A DNA stretch of 64,000 bases, taken from Paraburkholderia susongensis. GTDB lineage: Bacteria; Pseudomonadota; Gammaproteobacteria; Burkholderiales; Burkholderiaceae. The position numbers and the translations under genes were made by a program. Positions 63,535 to 64,000 of this stretch are shown here, in pieces; position 1 is the stretch's first letter, and the number at the start of each line of letters is the position of its first letter. The stretch lies in NCBI RefSeq assembly GCF_900177725.1, contig NZ_FXAT01000004.1:372001-436000 (forward strand), written 5' to 3'. A model generated the notes under the pieces. The model was not told where the DNA came from. It did not search any database and saw only the letters and a list, made by a program, of their open reading frames with translations.

Positions 63535-64000
63535 TCACGGCGCGCGCGTTTTCCTGCGCGAGCGCGCGAGGTCGAGATCCTCGCATAACTGCCGCGCACC
63601 TTGCGCGATGCGCGGCGCCGCGCGGGTGATGAGATCGCCGTCGATCGCGAACAGGTTGTCGTTCGCGACGGCGGCAAGGCCCGGCCACGCGCGCCACGTG
63701 TCGAGTTGCGGCAGCGTCGTGTCGGGTGGCGTGGCGCCGGGCGCGGCGGTGACGATGGCTTCCGGGTTCGCCGCGAGCACTGCTTCGGTCGAGACGGTCG
63801 GCACGAGCGGCTGCAATCCCGCGAATACGTTACGCCCGCCGCACAGCGCGATCACGTCGCTGACCATGTGCTCGCCGTTGAGCGTCATCAACGGTTTGTC
63901 CCAGACCTGGTAGAACACGCTCACGGTCGGCCGGCTCGCGTACCGCGCGCGCAAACGCGCGATGTCGTCGCGATACGCGGCCGCTGCCGTATTGGCCGTG
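63535..64000 (-). CDS. btuF: Cobalamin-binding periplasmic protein BtuF (N-terminal part outside the window)
   Basis: The C-terminal part (155 codons) of a periplasmic binding protein; the frame runs off the right edge. VSVFYQVWDKPLMTLNGEHM, DVIALCGGRNVFAGLQPLVP and the helix-rich end match the TroA/BtuF type. It faces the B12 operon tail to tail, 54 bases from the cobC stop, and supplies the missing substrate-binding subunit for BtuC/BtuD. A siderophore-type binding protein is the main alternative. Confidence 0.85.
   Translation of the reverse strand, partial: TANTAAAAYRDDIARLRARYASRPTVSVFYQVWDKPLMTLNGEHMVSDVIALCGGRNVFAGLQPLVPTVSTEAVLAANPEAIVTAAPGATPPDTTLPQLDTWRAWPGLAAVANDNLFAIDGDLITRAAPRIAQGARQLCEDLDLARSRRKTRAP

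Noticed and set aside
1..64000. Search for CRISPR arrays, tRNA genes and transposase genes
   Set aside because: No regularly spaced repeats with unique spacers, no cloverleaf with a T-loop that I could confirm, and no transposase or integrase motifs were found by eye.

Overview
The window is high-GC bacterial DNA with a Burkholderiaceae gene set: a urea ABC transporter, CysB with a one-protein sulfite reductase plus DUF934, a 6S RNA next to zapA, DUF2486, and B12 genes behind a cobalamin riboswitch. Paraburkholderia or a close relative is most likely. This rests on gene content and recalled protein families; no search was run. I saw no tRNA, rRNA, CRISPR array or transposase gene.

Layout. 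1-4.4 kb (minus): urtA-urtB-urtC, with urtC cut by the left edge and a sigma-54-type promoter before urtA. 4.8-6.1 kb (plus): an omega-amino-acid:pyruvate aminotransferase. 6.2-9.5 kb (minus): a large autotransporter. 9.8-13.5 kb (minus): an array of polymorphic-toxin C-terminal modules, immunity-like genes and their remains, with internal repeats. 13.8-14.9 kb (minus): a rhodanese and protein-L-isoaspartate methyltransferase. 15.2-22.3 kb (plus): a sugar operon made of a LacI regulator with a perfect palindromic operator, an ABC importer, a TIM-barrel isomerase and a Gfo/Idh/MocA dehydrogenase. 22.4-25.3 kb: a small unknown gene, then a Fur-box-preceded siderophore receptor. 25.3-26.0 kb: a long imperfect inverted repeat. 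26.2-30.9 kb (plus): a TauD-like dioxygenase, a polar amino acid ABC importer and a methyltransferase. 31.0-33.7 kb (minus): a DUF302 protein, a LivK-like binding protein and CysB. 33.9-40.2 kb (plus): sulfate assimilation genes cysI-DUF934-cysH-cysD-cysN-cobA. 40.2-43.4 kb (minus): a monoheme lipoprotein and CbiX/SirB. 43.5-48.9 kb: lptF/lptG opposite pepA-holC-DUF2486. 49-55.2 kb: cytochrome c, ilvD, a LysR regulator, lgt, a SIMPL protein and an EVE protein. 55.3-56.4 kb (minus): 6S RNA, zapA and a zapB-like gene. 56.6-64 kb: the cobalamin riboswitch, btuB, btuC, btuD, cobT, cobS and cobC, facing btuF, which is cut by the right edge.

How the genes fit together. CysB is divergent from the sulfate-reduction cluster. 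CobA and CbiX/SirB can supply siroheme to CysI, but a large cytochrome lipoprotein gene separates them. The B12 block covers outer-membrane uptake, inner-membrane transport and nucleotide-loop assembly under one riboswitch. The least ordinary regions are the toxin/immunity array, the dioxygenase-transporter-methyltransferase cluster, the long inverted repeat and the cytochrome lipoprotein inside the sulfur cluster.
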